A DNA stretch of 64,000 nucleotides from Streptomyces sp. DT2A-34. Its GTDB lineage: Bacteria; Actinomycetota; Actinomycetes; Streptomycetales; Streptomycetaceae. The notes beneath the pieces are model-generated. The model was not told the DNA's origin. It worked only from the letters and a program-made list of their open reading frames with translations, and searched no databases. Positions 42,427 through 50,866 of this stretch are shown in pieces. The position numbers and the translations under genes are program-made. Location: contig NZ_JASTWJ010000001.1 of the NCBI RefSeq assembly GCF_030499515.1, positions 8,846,001-8,910,000 on the forward strand, in the 5' to 3' direction. The number at the start of each line of letters is the position of its first letter. The first letter of the stretch is position 1.

Positions 42427-43464
42427 TCAATCGGCGGGCAACCTTTCGACGAAGTGCTCCAGGTCTTCGGGGCTGGGCCTCAGCACGCCGTCGCGTACGG
42501 CGAGGGCTGTGGCCTGGGCGCGTGAGGCGCAGCCGGTCTTGCGGAGCAGGTGCTCGATATGGCTGTGCACCGTCCGTGGGGACAGGAAAAGCGCCTGGGC
42601 GATGGCCTGGTTGGTCTGGCCCCGGGCGGCCCGGGTGAGTACTTCCAGCTCGCGGGGACTCAGGCCGTACGGGAGTTGCGTGGGCGCCCCGGACACCAGG
42701 ACCGCCCTGCGTGCGAGGGGCGAGCCTGCCGTGGACCGGCGCAGCACCACACGGTGCCAGCCCTGGCCGACCGGCCACAGGACCCGCAACCGCAGGCCGC
42801 CCGAGCCGGCGAACGCCTCCACCAGAGGCCGGAACGCCTCGTCGCCCAGGACTTCGGCAGGGTTTCGGCCCGGGAGGTCGATGACGCCCTCGGCCGTGAC
42901 GAGGTTCGCTCCCGCGGCCGCCGGAAGATCGTGCAGGTCGCCGGTGTGGGCGATCGGGTCGGCCAGGGCGCTCAGTGCCGGCAGCACCGAGGCGAGCAGG
43001 CAGCGCGCCTCCGTGTCGTACGTGCCCGACCCCTCGATGGAGAGGTTGACCAGACCGACCAGACGGCCCTGGTGGCGCAGGGCACCGGTCAGCGCGTCGC
43101 GGAACCCGGCCGGCCGGACCCGCTCGGCGTAGAACCAGCCGTTGCGGAAGCGCTGCCCGACGGACGCCGCGTCCTCGGCGTCCTCGGTGATGGAGGGCGG
43201 AAGCGTCTGCCGTACGACGTTGGCGTACCAGGGGGTCGCGACGAACTCGGCGGCCAGCGACTCGGACGTCGTCGCGGTGTAGCCGATGCCCGCGACCTGC
43301 AGGTGTGTACCGGTGATCGGGTCGATCGTGAGCAGGGTGGCCGCGTCGAGGGGCAGGGCACGGCGGAGTTCGTGCAGTGCCTGCGCGCAGGCGGAGGCGG
43401 TGTCGCGTTCGCGGGTGAGCATGCCGATGCGGATCGCTGCCGCGAGCTGGTGGTGGCTGACCAT
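42427..43464 (-). CDS. LuxR-family regulator with GAF-like sensor domain
   Basis: The 345-residue protein has an N-terminal GAF-like domain (about residues 15-175, including LGCT-free SIEGSGTYDTEARCLLASVL). It ends in a LuxR helix-turn-helix: LSPRELEVLTRAARGQTNQA, then IAQALFLSPRTVHSHIEHLL. The GAF part may sense a small aromatic or other ligand. ATG 43464 follows GGAGG. It diverges from the ribose-type ABC operon, with palindrome F between them. Confidence 0.88.
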   Translation of the reverse strand: MVSHHQLAAAIRIGMLTRERDTASACAQALHELRRALPLDAATLLTIDPITGTHLQVAGIGYTATTSESLAAEFVATPWYANVVRQTLPPSITEDAEDAASVGQRFRNGWFYAERVRPAGFRDALTGALRHQGRLVGLVNLSIEGSGTYDTEARCLLASVLPALSALADPIAHTGDLHDLPAAAGANLVTAEGVIDLPGRNPAEVLGDEAFRPLVEAFAGSGGLRLRVLWPVGQGWHRVVLRRSTAGSPLARRAVLVSGAPTQLPYGLSPRELEVLTRAARGQTNQAIAQALFLSPRTVHSHIEHLLRKTGCASRAQATALAVRDGVLRPSPEDLEHFVERLPAD

Positions 43465-43496
43465 GCGGGCCTCCGGGAACCCACGACCACGGATGT

Positions 43497-43512
43497 CGTT
43501 TGCCCCCTAACG
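43497..43512. promoter_or_regulatory. CGTTTG-N4-CAAACG palindrome, site F
   Basis: CGTTTGCCCCCTAACG keeps the left arm and most of the right arm. It is 33 bp upstream of the LuxR-type gene and about 190 bp upstream of the ABC binding protein on the other strand. Confidence 0.55.
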
Positions 43513-43702
43513 ATATGGGCTCCGAGCGGACCGGACAAGCCGTTCACCGTTTCGTAACCGGGTTCCCGCTGGTCACTGCCGGGCATCTCGGGCAGTCGGT
43601 ATTTCTACGGATGGCGTGGCGGGACGTCCCGGTCTTTCCTGTTCGGCACAGCCGGATGCCCGACACAGCCGTATCGGGCCGCATCCCACGGAGAGTCCCG
43701 CC

Positions 43703-44737
43703 ATGACCAGATCCCCGTACCCTTTCCCGGCCTCGCGTCGGCAGTTCCTGGCTCTCTCCGGCGGTGTCCTCGCCGCCACCGGGCTGGCTGCCGCGGGTTG
43801 CTCCGCCCCGGACGACGGCGCGAGCACGGCCGAGGCCGCCGGCGCGTCGGCGGGGTCGAGGACCCTCACCAGGATCGGCCTGGACTATCCCTTCACCCAG
43901 CTCCCGCTCTACTCGACGCTCGTGAAACTCTCCACGGCCGCCGCGAAGAAGCACGACGTCTCCCTGCTGACCACGAGCGACGCGAGCAACCCCGACACTC
44001 AGGCCACCAACCTCAGCACGTGGGTCACGCAGAAGGTCCCGGCCATCGTGTCGTTCCCGATGGTTTTCGAGGCCACGGAGGCGATCGCCAAGAGGGCGTT
44101 GGACGCGGGGCTGATCTGGGTGACGTACGGCGGCTCGCTGGAGCACCAGAGCGCGGACATCCAGTTCAGCTTCCTCAAGGGCGGCACGCTGCTCGGGGAG
44201 GCCGCCGCGAAGTGGGCCAACGAGGAGCTCGGCGGCAAGGGCAAGGTCGCCTTCCTGACCGACAGCACGATCCAGCTCGGCCGCGAACGCACCAAGGGCA
44301 TGATCGACGCCTTCACGAAGCACGCGCCCGGCGTCGACGTGGTCGCCCAGGAGCAGGCCATCGACCCCGACACCGGCCTGTCGAAGTCCCGTGCCGTCCT
44401 TGCCAAGCACCCCGACCTCAACCTCATCCTCGGGGTCACGGACGCCGCCGCGTACGGCGGGTTCAAGGCGCTGCAGCAGACGGGCCGGAAGGCGACCGAC
44501 GCGAAGACCTTCGTCGGCGGGCAGGACGGAGCAGCCCCCTCCCTCCTCGCCATCAAGCAGGGCACCTTCTACCGTGCCTCGGCCGCCCTGGCGCCGCAGG
44601 ACATCGCGAACGCCGTCGTCGACGTGCCCCTCGCGGTCGCTGCGGGGAAGGCGAACCCCAGCGCCCAGGTGCCGATCACGCTCGTCGGGCGCGGCGACAC
44701 CGCGAGGATCGACGACCTGCTCGCGCAGAACTCCTAG
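43703..44737 (+). CDS. ABC transporter substrate-binding lipoprotein (ribose/sugar type)
   Basis: The 344-residue protein has a Tat-type signal (SRRQFLALSGG, Arg12-Arg13) and lipobox with Cys33 (LAAAGC). The mature part is a periplasmic-binding-protein-like fold of RbsB type: TLTRIGLDYPFTQLPLYSTL, STWVTQKVPAIVSFPMVFEA, GKGKVAFLTDSTIQLGRERT and LNLILGVTDAAAYGGFKAL. Ligands of such proteins include sugars and other small polar molecules. It leads an operon with the ATPase and permease. Confidence 0.9.
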   Translation: MTRSPYPFPASRRQFLALSGGVLAATGLAAAGCSAPDDGASTAEAAGASAGSRTLTRIGLDYPFTQLPLYSTLVKLSTAAAKKHDVSLLTTSDASNPDTQATNLSTWVTQKVPAIVSFPMVFEATEAIAKRALDAGLIWVTYGGSLEHQSADIQFSFLKGGTLLGEAAAKWANEELGGKGKVAFLTDSTIQLGRERTKGMIDAFTKHAPGVDVVAQEQAIDPDTGLSKSRAVLAKHPDLNLILGVTDAAAYGGFKALQQTGRKATDAKTFVGGQDGAAPSLLAIKQGTFYRASAALAPQDIANAVVDVPLAVAAGKANPSAQVPITLVGRGDTARIDDLLAQNS

Positions 44738-44746
44738 GCGCCCGCC

Positions 44747-46438
44747 ATGACGGATCCGAATCTGCGGATACGCGGGCTGAGCAAGTCCTTCGGCGGCGTC
44801 AAAGCCCTCGACGGCGTGGATCTCACCGTCCCGGCGGGTCAGGTGCACGCTCTCCTCGGCCACAACGGTGCCGGCAAGTCCACCCTGATCAAGTGCCTCG
44901 GCGGCGCCTTTCCGCCGGACGCGGGCACGATCGAGGTGGGCGGGAGGTCCCATACCCGTCTGAGTCCGCGCGAGTCGATGGCCGCGGGCGTGGCGATCAT
45001 CTTCCAGACGCTCAGCGTCGTCGACTCCCTGACGGTGGCCGAGAACATCTTCCTCGGCCAGGAGTGGACCCGGTACGGAACCGTGCACCGCCGCGCCCAG
45101 GAGGAGGTGGCGGCCGGCCTGCTCGAGCGGGTCGCGGCGAGCTGTTCGCCACGTGACCGGGTGGGTGAACTTCCCATGGGGCAGAGGCAGTTGGTGGAGA
45201 TCGCCAAGGCTCTCAGCCGTAGCGCCTCGGTGCTGGTCCTGGACGAACCCACCGCCGCTCTGTCCGGGGCCGAGAGCGACGCCCTGGCCGAACGCATCGA
45301 GGATCTTCGCACTCAGGGGCTGGCCATCGTGTACGTCACCCATCTGCTGGCCGAGGTGGAGCGGCTGGCGGACGCGGTGACGGTGCTGCGCGACGGCCGG
45401 GTCGCCCACCACTCGATGGTGGCGGGGCACACACGGCGGGAGTTGGTCGACGCCATCGTCGGCCGACCGCAACCCGTACCGCACGGCACGGCAGCGGGCG
45501 GGACAACCGACGGTACAGCCGAAGGACCCGGGACGACCGATGGCGCGGTGGACGGAACCCCTCGGGGCCGCCGTGACGACGTCCACGCCACCGCGCACAC
45601 CGACACCACCGTCTCCGCGACGGCCACGGCGCGGGACGGCACCTCCGCCGCCCATCGCGCCCCCTGTCTCGCGGTGGACGGCTTCCGCGGCCCCGGGTTC
45701 GGTCCCGTGGAGATCAGCGTCGCCGAGGGCGAGATCGTCGGACTGTACGGGTTGATCGGCTCAGGTCGCACACGCATCCTGGAGACCCTCTTCGGCAGGC
45801 GCCGTGCCTCGGGCGGAACGGTGCGGGTGGGGGAGCGGGTCGTCACGGCGGCCCGGCCCTCCGACGCGCTGGCCGCGGGGATCGCCCTCGTCCCGGCGGA
45901 CCGGCGCAGACAAGGACTGTTCCCGGCGCTGAGCGCCCAGGACAACGCACTGCTGCCGACCATCCGTCCGCTCGCCCGGCAGGGGGTGCGGGCGCTGGCA
46001 GCCGAGCGGCGGGTCTTCGACGCGCTGTCCCGGGCGGTCGGGCTGCGCCCCGCCCGGCCGCGCCTGCCGGCGGCCGCCTTCTCCGGCGGCAACCAGCAGA
46101 AACTCGTCCTGGGCCGGTGGATCAACGAGGCTCGCCGAGTCGACGTCCTGCTCCTCGACGAGCCCACCCAGGGTGTCGACGTGGGCGCCCGGCAGGAGAT
46201 CTACCAAGTCGTCTCCTCACTTGCCTCCCAGCGGGGAACGGCCGTGCTGTTCGCCTCCAGCGACCCGGAGGAGGTCGTCGCGCTCGCGCATCGCTGCCTG
46301 ATCGTCTCCCGGGGCCGGATCACCGGCGAACTGAGCGGCGCCGAACTCACCGAAGCCGCCCTCCTGTCGGCCGTCCACGACGCCGACGACACCGCCCCTG
46401 TCACCTCCGCCCCCATGACCTCGGAAGGAGCGGCATGA
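44747..46438 (+). CDS. Sugar-type ABC transporter ATP-binding protein with two NBDs (RbsA-like)
   Basis: The 563-residue ATPase has two domains. The first has Walker A GHNGAGKST, signature region LPMGQRQLVEIAKAL and Walker B VLVLDEPTAAL. The second has a degenerate P-loop GLIGSGRTRI, FSGGNQQKLVLGRW and VLLLDEPTQGVD. Between them (about residues 245-305) is a long Thr/Gly/Asp-rich linker with repeats of GTTDG type, unusual for the family and making the protein about 60 residues longer than usual. Confidence 0.93.
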   Translation: MTDPNLRIRGLSKSFGGVKALDGVDLTVPAGQVHALLGHNGAGKSTLIKCLGGAFPPDAGTIEVGGRSHTRLSPRESMAAGVAIIFQTLSVVDSLTVAENIFLGQEWTRYGTVHRRAQEEVAAGLLERVAASCSPRDRVGELPMGQRQLVEIAKALSRSASVLVLDEPTAALSGAESDALAERIEDLRTQGLAIVYVTHLLAEVERLADAVTVLRDGRVAHHSMVAGHTRRELVDAIVGRPQPVPHGTAAGGTTDGTAEGPGTTDGAVDGTPRGRRDDVHATAHTDTTVSATATARDGTSAAHRAPCLAVDGFRGPGFGPVEISVAEGEIVGLYGLIGSGRTRILETLFGRRRASGGTVRVGERVVTAARPSDALAAGIALVPADRRRQGLFPALSAQDNALLPTIRPLARQGVRALAAERRVFDALSRAVGLRPARPRLPAAAFSGGNQQKLVLGRWINEARRVDVLLLDEPTQGVDVGARQEIYQVVSSLASQRGTAVLFASSDPEEVVALAHRCLIVSRGRITGELSGAELTEAALLSAVHDADDTAPVTSAPMTSEGAA

Positions 46439-47433
46439 CCACCGCGACCACCGCCCCCGCCGGCCGCCTGACACCGAGCCCCCGCGCCCTGGCAGGAGGC
46501 GGACTGAACACCCTGCGACGACACCCCTTGCTCGTCGTCCTCACCCTCATGGTGCTGGCCTTCCAGCTGACCACCGGCAGTTTCCTCGACCCCGGCAACC
46601 TGCGCGGGATCGCCACCGACGCGGCCACCCTCGCCATCGTGGCCGTACCGCTGGCCCTCCTCGTCATCAGCGGATACCTCGACCTCTCGGTCGGCTCCAC
46701 CCTGGCGCTGGGCGGGCTGGTGGCCGGCTGGCTCGCCGGGCAGCAGCACCAGTCGCCGGCCGTCGCCGTGCTCGGCGCGCTGGCCGTGGGTGCGGCGGTG
46801 GGCGCCGTGAACGGCATCCTGTGCTGCTACTTCGGGCTGTCCGCCTTCATCGTGACCCTGGGCATGCTGACGGCGGTGCGAGGACTGGCACAGCAGCTCT
46901 TCCCCCTGCCGCTGAGCAGCTTCGGATCCGGATTCGCCTGGCTCGGCGGATCCCGGATCGCCGGGATTGACGCGCCGGTCGTCATCGCCGCACTCGTTCT
47001 CGTGGCGGGCGCGCTGTTCCTGGCGCTCACCCCGTCCGGGCGGCACGTCTTCGCCATCGGCGTCAACCGGGAGGCCGCCTACCTCTCCGGCATCCACATC
47101 CGCCGGACACCGTACGCGCTGTTCGTCGTCACCGGCGTCGCGGCGGCGCTGGCCGGGGCGATCAAGGCGTCGGTGCTGGACAGCGTGGTCGCCGGGACCT
47201 CGGGGGCCGGATTCGAGCTGACCGTGCTCACCGCCGTACTCCTGGGCGGGGTGGCACTCACCGGCGGCTCCGGTTCCATCCTCGGGGTGCTGCTCGGCGT
47301 GCTCTTCCTCGGCTGTCTGCAGAACGGGCTGACACTGCTGAGCGTGCCGACGTTCTGGCAGCAGATGGCCCAGGGCACCGCCCTGGTGGCGGGCGCGGCA
47401 CTCGCCTACTTCGGCCCGCGGCTGACGCGATGA
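46435..47433 (+). CDS. ABC transporter permease (ribose/sugar type)
   Basis: The 332-residue membrane protein has about 8-10 hydrophobic segments. ISGYLDLSVGSTLALGGLVA is the family-typical SxGxxDLSVG motif, followed by NGILCCYFGLSAFIVTLGML and GGVALTGGSGSILGVLLGVL. The ATG 46435 overlaps the ATPase stop (ATGA). Confidence 0.93.
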   Translation: MTTATTAPAGRLTPSPRALAGGGLNTLRRHPLLVVLTLMVLAFQLTTGSFLDPGNLRGIATDAATLAIVAVPLALLVISGYLDLSVGSTLALGGLVAGWLAGQQHQSPAVAVLGALAVGAAVGAVNGILCCYFGLSAFIVTLGMLTAVRGLAQQLFPLPLSSFGSGFAWLGGSRIAGIDAPVVIAALVLVAGALFLALTPSGRHVFAIGVNREAAYLSGIHIRRTPYALFVVTGVAAALAGAIKASVLDSVVAGTSGAGFELTVLTAVLLGGVALTGGSGSILGVLLGVLFLGCLQNGLTLLSVPTFWQQMAQGTALVAGAALAYFGPRLTR

Positions 47434-47456
47434 CCCCCCACTTCGAGAGGATTCCC

Positions 47457-49154
47457 GTGAACGACAGCACCCCCTCCCTCATCCTGACCGGCGGGCAGGT
47501 CCTGACCGTCGACGGTGACTTCACCGTGGCCGAAGGCGTGGCCGTGCACGGCAGGGACATCATCGCGGTCGGCAGCGACGCCGAGATGCGCGCCTTGGCC
47601 GGGCCCGGCACCCGGGTCGTCGAACTCGCCGGCCGGACCGTCCTGCCGGGCATCAACGACTCCCATCTGCACGGGGCGGCGTACGGCATGACGAAGCCGC
47701 CCTTCGCCCTGGACGTCGGCCATCCGGCGGTCGGGTCGGTCGCCGACATCGCCACCGCCGTGGAGCGCGCGGTCCGCGCGGCCCGACCCGGCGAGTGGAT
47801 CGTCGGGCTGGGCTGGGACGCCGGCTATCTGGCGGAGTGCCTGGCCGACCCGCGACGTTTCCCGCACCGTATCGACCTGGACGCGGTCGCGCCGGACAAC
47901 CCGGTCTGTCTGACCCACTTCTCCTCGCACCTCGTCTGGGTCAACAGCGCCGCGCTGCGCCGGTGCGGCATCGGCCCCGCCAGCGCGCCACCACCCGGCG
48001 GCGTCATCGACACCGACCCCGACGGGGAGCCCACCGGCATCCTGCGGGAGGCGGCGCAGGAACTCGTCCAGGCGGAACTGCCCTCGCCGACCGTCGCCCA
48101 GCGGCGCCAGGCCATCCAGGGCGTGGTACGGGAACTGCACTCCCGCGGGATCACCAGCTACACCGAGCCCGGTCTCGGCCCGGGCGGCGCCACGTCCTTC
48201 TTCGGCGGGCTGAGCACCGACAACTGGACCGCCTACGCCGACCTCGCCGCGAGCGGCGACCTCCAGGCCCGGGTCAGTGTCCTCCTCCTGCCCGCGCCGA
48301 TGGGCGGCTCGGCCGACGACGTGCGCAAGGGCCTGGCCGAGCTGCGCCGTCCGACAAGCGCCGACCCCCGCCTCCTGAACGCCATCGGCGTGAAGATCTT
48401 CGCCGACGGGGTGCCGCCCAACAGGACGGCCTGGATGAGTGAACCGTACGCCGACGGCGGCCACGGCGCGCTGTGCGTGCACGGCGAGAGCCCCGCGCTG
48501 CAGGTCGACGAACTGTTCGAGATGATCCGTGTCGCGCACGAGGCGGGCTTCCAGCTCGGCGTGCACGTCACCGGTGACCTGGCCATCGACACGGTGGTCG
48601 ACGCCTTCCTCGCGGCGGACGCGGCCGTGCCGCGCCCGGATGCCCGGCACTACGTCATCCACGGCGACTTCGTCGGCGCGGACAGCCTCGCCAAGCTCGC
48701 CTCACGCGGCTACGGCGTCAACATGAACCCGGCCATCAAGTGGACCATCTCCGACCTGATGGACGAGGTGGTCGGCGCCGAGCGTTCCGCCTACCAGTGG
48801 CCCGTACGGTCTGCCGTCGAGGCCGGGGTCACGGTCTGCGCCAGCTCCGATGCGCCGATCACCGAGCCCGACTGGCGGCAGGGTGTGGCCGCGATGATGC
48901 TGCGTGAGTCGAAGGCCAGCGGCCGGCCGAGCGGGCCCGAGCAGTGCGTGCCGCTCGCCGAGGCCCTGCGCGCCTACACGGTCAATCCGGCCCGTCAGGA
49001 CTTCGCCGAGGACTGGAAGGGGTCCATCGAGGTCGGCAAGGTTGCGGACCTGTGCGTGCTGGACCGCCCGCTGCTGGACCTGGACCCGCACGCGATCACG
49101 GACGCCGAGGTCGATCTGACGGTGTTCGACGGGCGTGTCGTCCACGAGCGCTGA
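47457..49154 (+). CDS. Amidohydrolase family protein (YtcJ-like)
   Basis: The 565-residue metal-dependent hydrolase begins SLILTGGQVLTVDGDFTVAE, has the metal HxH in LPGINDSHLHGAAYG and LGVHVTGDLAIDT and YVIHGDFV with further ligands, and ends VGKVADLCVLDRPLLDLDPH. Such enzymes cleave amide bonds or related bonds of varied substrates. GTG 47457 is favoured by GAGAGG (about 6-8 nt upstream); ATG 47430 would add 9 residues. It directly follows the ABC permease, so it may act on the imported compound. Confidence 0.88.
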   Translation: MNDSTPSLILTGGQVLTVDGDFTVAEGVAVHGRDIIAVGSDAEMRALAGPGTRVVELAGRTVLPGINDSHLHGAAYGMTKPPFALDVGHPAVGSVADIATAVERAVRAARPGEWIVGLGWDAGYLAECLADPRRFPHRIDLDAVAPDNPVCLTHFSSHLVWVNSAALRRCGIGPASAPPPGGVIDTDPDGEPTGILREAAQELVQAELPSPTVAQRRQAIQGVVRELHSRGITSYTEPGLGPGGATSFFGGLSTDNWTAYADLAASGDLQARVSVLLLPAPMGGSADDVRKGLAELRRPTSADPRLLNAIGVKIFADGVPPNRTAWMSEPYADGGHGALCVHGESPALQVDELFEMIRVAHEAGFQLGVHVTGDLAIDTVVDAFLAADAAVPRPDARHYVIHGDFVGADSLAKLASRGYGVNMNPAIKWTISDLMDEVVGAERSAYQWPVRSAVEAGVTVCASSDAPITEPDWRQGVAAMMLRESKASGRPSGPEQCVPLAEALRAYTVNPARQDFAEDWKGSIEVGKVADLCVLDRPLLDLDPHAITDAEVDLTVFDGRVVHER

Positions 49155-49291
49155 GGGCGGCCGGTGCGGCCGCGGCCGTCGCCGGTTCGCCGCCGGCCGC
49201 ACCGGCCTCACCGCTCGATCAACACCCCCTGTGGAGGGGGCACAAGACAGGTCGGCGCCCTCACGGCCGCCGCAAGCGAAGGATGCCCACG

Positions 49292-50233
49292 ATGACCACC
49301 ACCCCCCGTATGCTGCTCGTCCTCAGCGAGAACTGGACCCTCACCGGCGGCCGGGCCGACCTGCCCGCCGCCGTGCGGTGGGCCCGCGAGGCCGAGGACG
49401 CCGGATTCGACTCCGTCATGGTCAGCGAACACATCGTGCTCGGCCCAGACGCGGCCGCCGACGGCATCATGGGCAATCCCCGCGACTACGCCCTCCCGGG
49501 TAACCAGGACCCGTACACCCCCTGGCCGAACTCACTACTCCTGCTGTCCGCCATCGCCTCCGTCACCGAACGCCTGCGCCTGGCCGCCGCCGCGGTGCTG
49601 GCACCCCTGCGCCATCCTCTGCTCATGGCCCGTGAACTGGGCACTCTCGATCTGATCAGTGAGGGTCGGCTGCTGGTGCAGCCGACAGTCAGCTGGAGCA
49701 AGGACGAGTACGACGCCCTCGGCGTCCCCTTCGGCAGGCGCGGGCGGCTGCTCGACGAGCACCTCGACGTCTGGGCGAAGGCCTGGGGACCATCCCCGAT
49801 TTCCCACCAGAGCGAGCACTACTCATTCAGGGACGTCTACTTCGAGCCCAAGGCCTTCCGCCCGGAGGGGCCGAGGCTGTGGTTCGGCGGTCAGCACCTC
49901 AACGGCCCCGTCCTGCGCCGGCTCGTACGGTACGGCCACGGCTTCCATCCGCTGGGCCGACCGACGCCGCAGGACGTACAGGTGCTCAAGGACGCCATGG
50001 CTGCGGCAGGCCGGAACATCGCCGAGCTGGAGATGATCGGCGGTACCCAGGCCGTGTTTCCCGACGACCACTCCACGGCGGACCTCGGCGCGGCGCTCGC
50101 GAGCATCCCGGAACAGCTGGAACAGGGCTTCACGACGTTCTGCGTCAAGCCGAACCAGTTCATCGACGACCCGGACGCGATCGGCGCGTTCTGCCGTGAC
50201 GTGATGCGCCGCGTGAACGCTCTGACTGCTTGA
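49292..50233 (+). CDS. Luciferase-like (LLM class) flavin-dependent oxidoreductase
   Basis: The 313-residue protein has the luciferase barrel pattern: AVRWAREAEDAGFDSVMVSE, LRLAAAAVLAPLRHPLLMAR and GRLLVQPTVSWSKDEYDALG, ending with LEQGFTTFCVKPNQFIDDPD. It could be an F420- or FMN-dependent enzyme; the sequence does not settle which. ATG 49292 has GAAGGA about 8 nt upstream. It follows the amidohydrolase by 137 bp. Confidence 0.85.
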   Translation: MTTTPRMLLVLSENWTLTGGRADLPAAVRWAREAEDAGFDSVMVSEHIVLGPDAAADGIMGNPRDYALPGNQDPYTPWPNSLLLLSAIASVTERLRLAAAAVLAPLRHPLLMARELGTLDLISEGRLLVQPTVSWSKDEYDALGVPFGRRGRLLDEHLDVWAKAWGPSPISHQSEHYSFRDVYFEPKAFRPEGPRLWFGGQHLNGPVLRRLVRYGHGFHPLGRPTPQDVQVLKDAMAAAGRNIAELEMIGGTQAVFPDDHSTADLGAALASIPEQLEQGFTTFCVKPNQFIDDPDAIGAFCRDVMRRVNALTA

Positions 50234-50289
50234 TGCCGAGGGCGGACCGGTGGGGTTGCGCGGTGGCGCGCCGCCGCCGTGCCATCCGG

Positions 50290-50496
50290 GCAGCGGACTC
50301 TCCATTGCTCTCGGCGTACCGGCTTGGCCTCGTGATCGGATGCTTGATAGCAGCAGGTGCAAAGCCGCTTCTGCCTGCTGCGGCACAATCCCATGCCAAC
50401 GCCCGTAGCTCATCGCTACTCGGCAGCTCCAGGCCCGTGACGTAGCCGGCCTGAAGGCCCATGAGCCACCCAATGAAAGGCGCCGTTAGTCGACCA
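50290..50496 (-). pseudogene. C5 cytosine DNA methyltransferase, C-terminal remnant with frameshift
   Basis: The reverse strand reads LTAPFIGWLMGLQAGYVTGL and ELPSSDELRAL, the end of a C5 methyltransferase, where the target-recognition end has W-MG-P-G-V-G. One missing A (GGCATGGG for GGCAATGGG) breaks the next motif; with it restored the frame reads NGIVPQQAEAALHLLL, the conserved final motif X-like NGVVPQQA. The catalytic front is absent. It is likely debris of a phage or plasmid gene. Confidence 0.65.
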
Positions 50497-50590
50497 GGTG
50501 ATCGCGAAATTCTGCACGGTGCGCCGTCAGCGGGGGCCTCATTGAAAGACGGAACACGCAGATCAGACCTGCACAGGGACGTGGATGCAT

Positions 50591-50743
50591 GGGGTTCAGC
50601 TACCGCTCCAACCAGATCCGCGGCCGCAACGGCTCCGGACCGGAACACGTGACCCAGCTCATCGGCTTGGCGTCGGCGGGCCGCCTCGATCTCGAACCCT
50701 CGATCTCGGACCGCGTCCCGCTCGCCGAGGCCGCTGACGTAGT
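50591..50743 (+). pseudogene. Duplicate fragment of the 7718-8779 alcohol dehydrogenase
   Basis: These about 153 bp match 8572-8724 at roughly 90% by eye in the same orientation, encoding GFSYRSNQIRGRNGSGPEHV and TQLIGLASAGRLDLEPSISD. The match stops abruptly on both sides; upstream the dehydrogenase part is missing. It can be read as a short frame from ATG 50589, but it carries no active site. Confidence 0.85.
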
Positions 50744-50866
50744 GGAGTCCCGTTCGCCGTCAAAGGTTGGGCATGACGAGGTGGCCGTCACCCCCGGGAG
50801 CCCCATGAGTGGTGTGCATCGTGAGTTGCCGGCCAACCGTGCCTGTCGCGGTCTCGGCGCCCTTGG

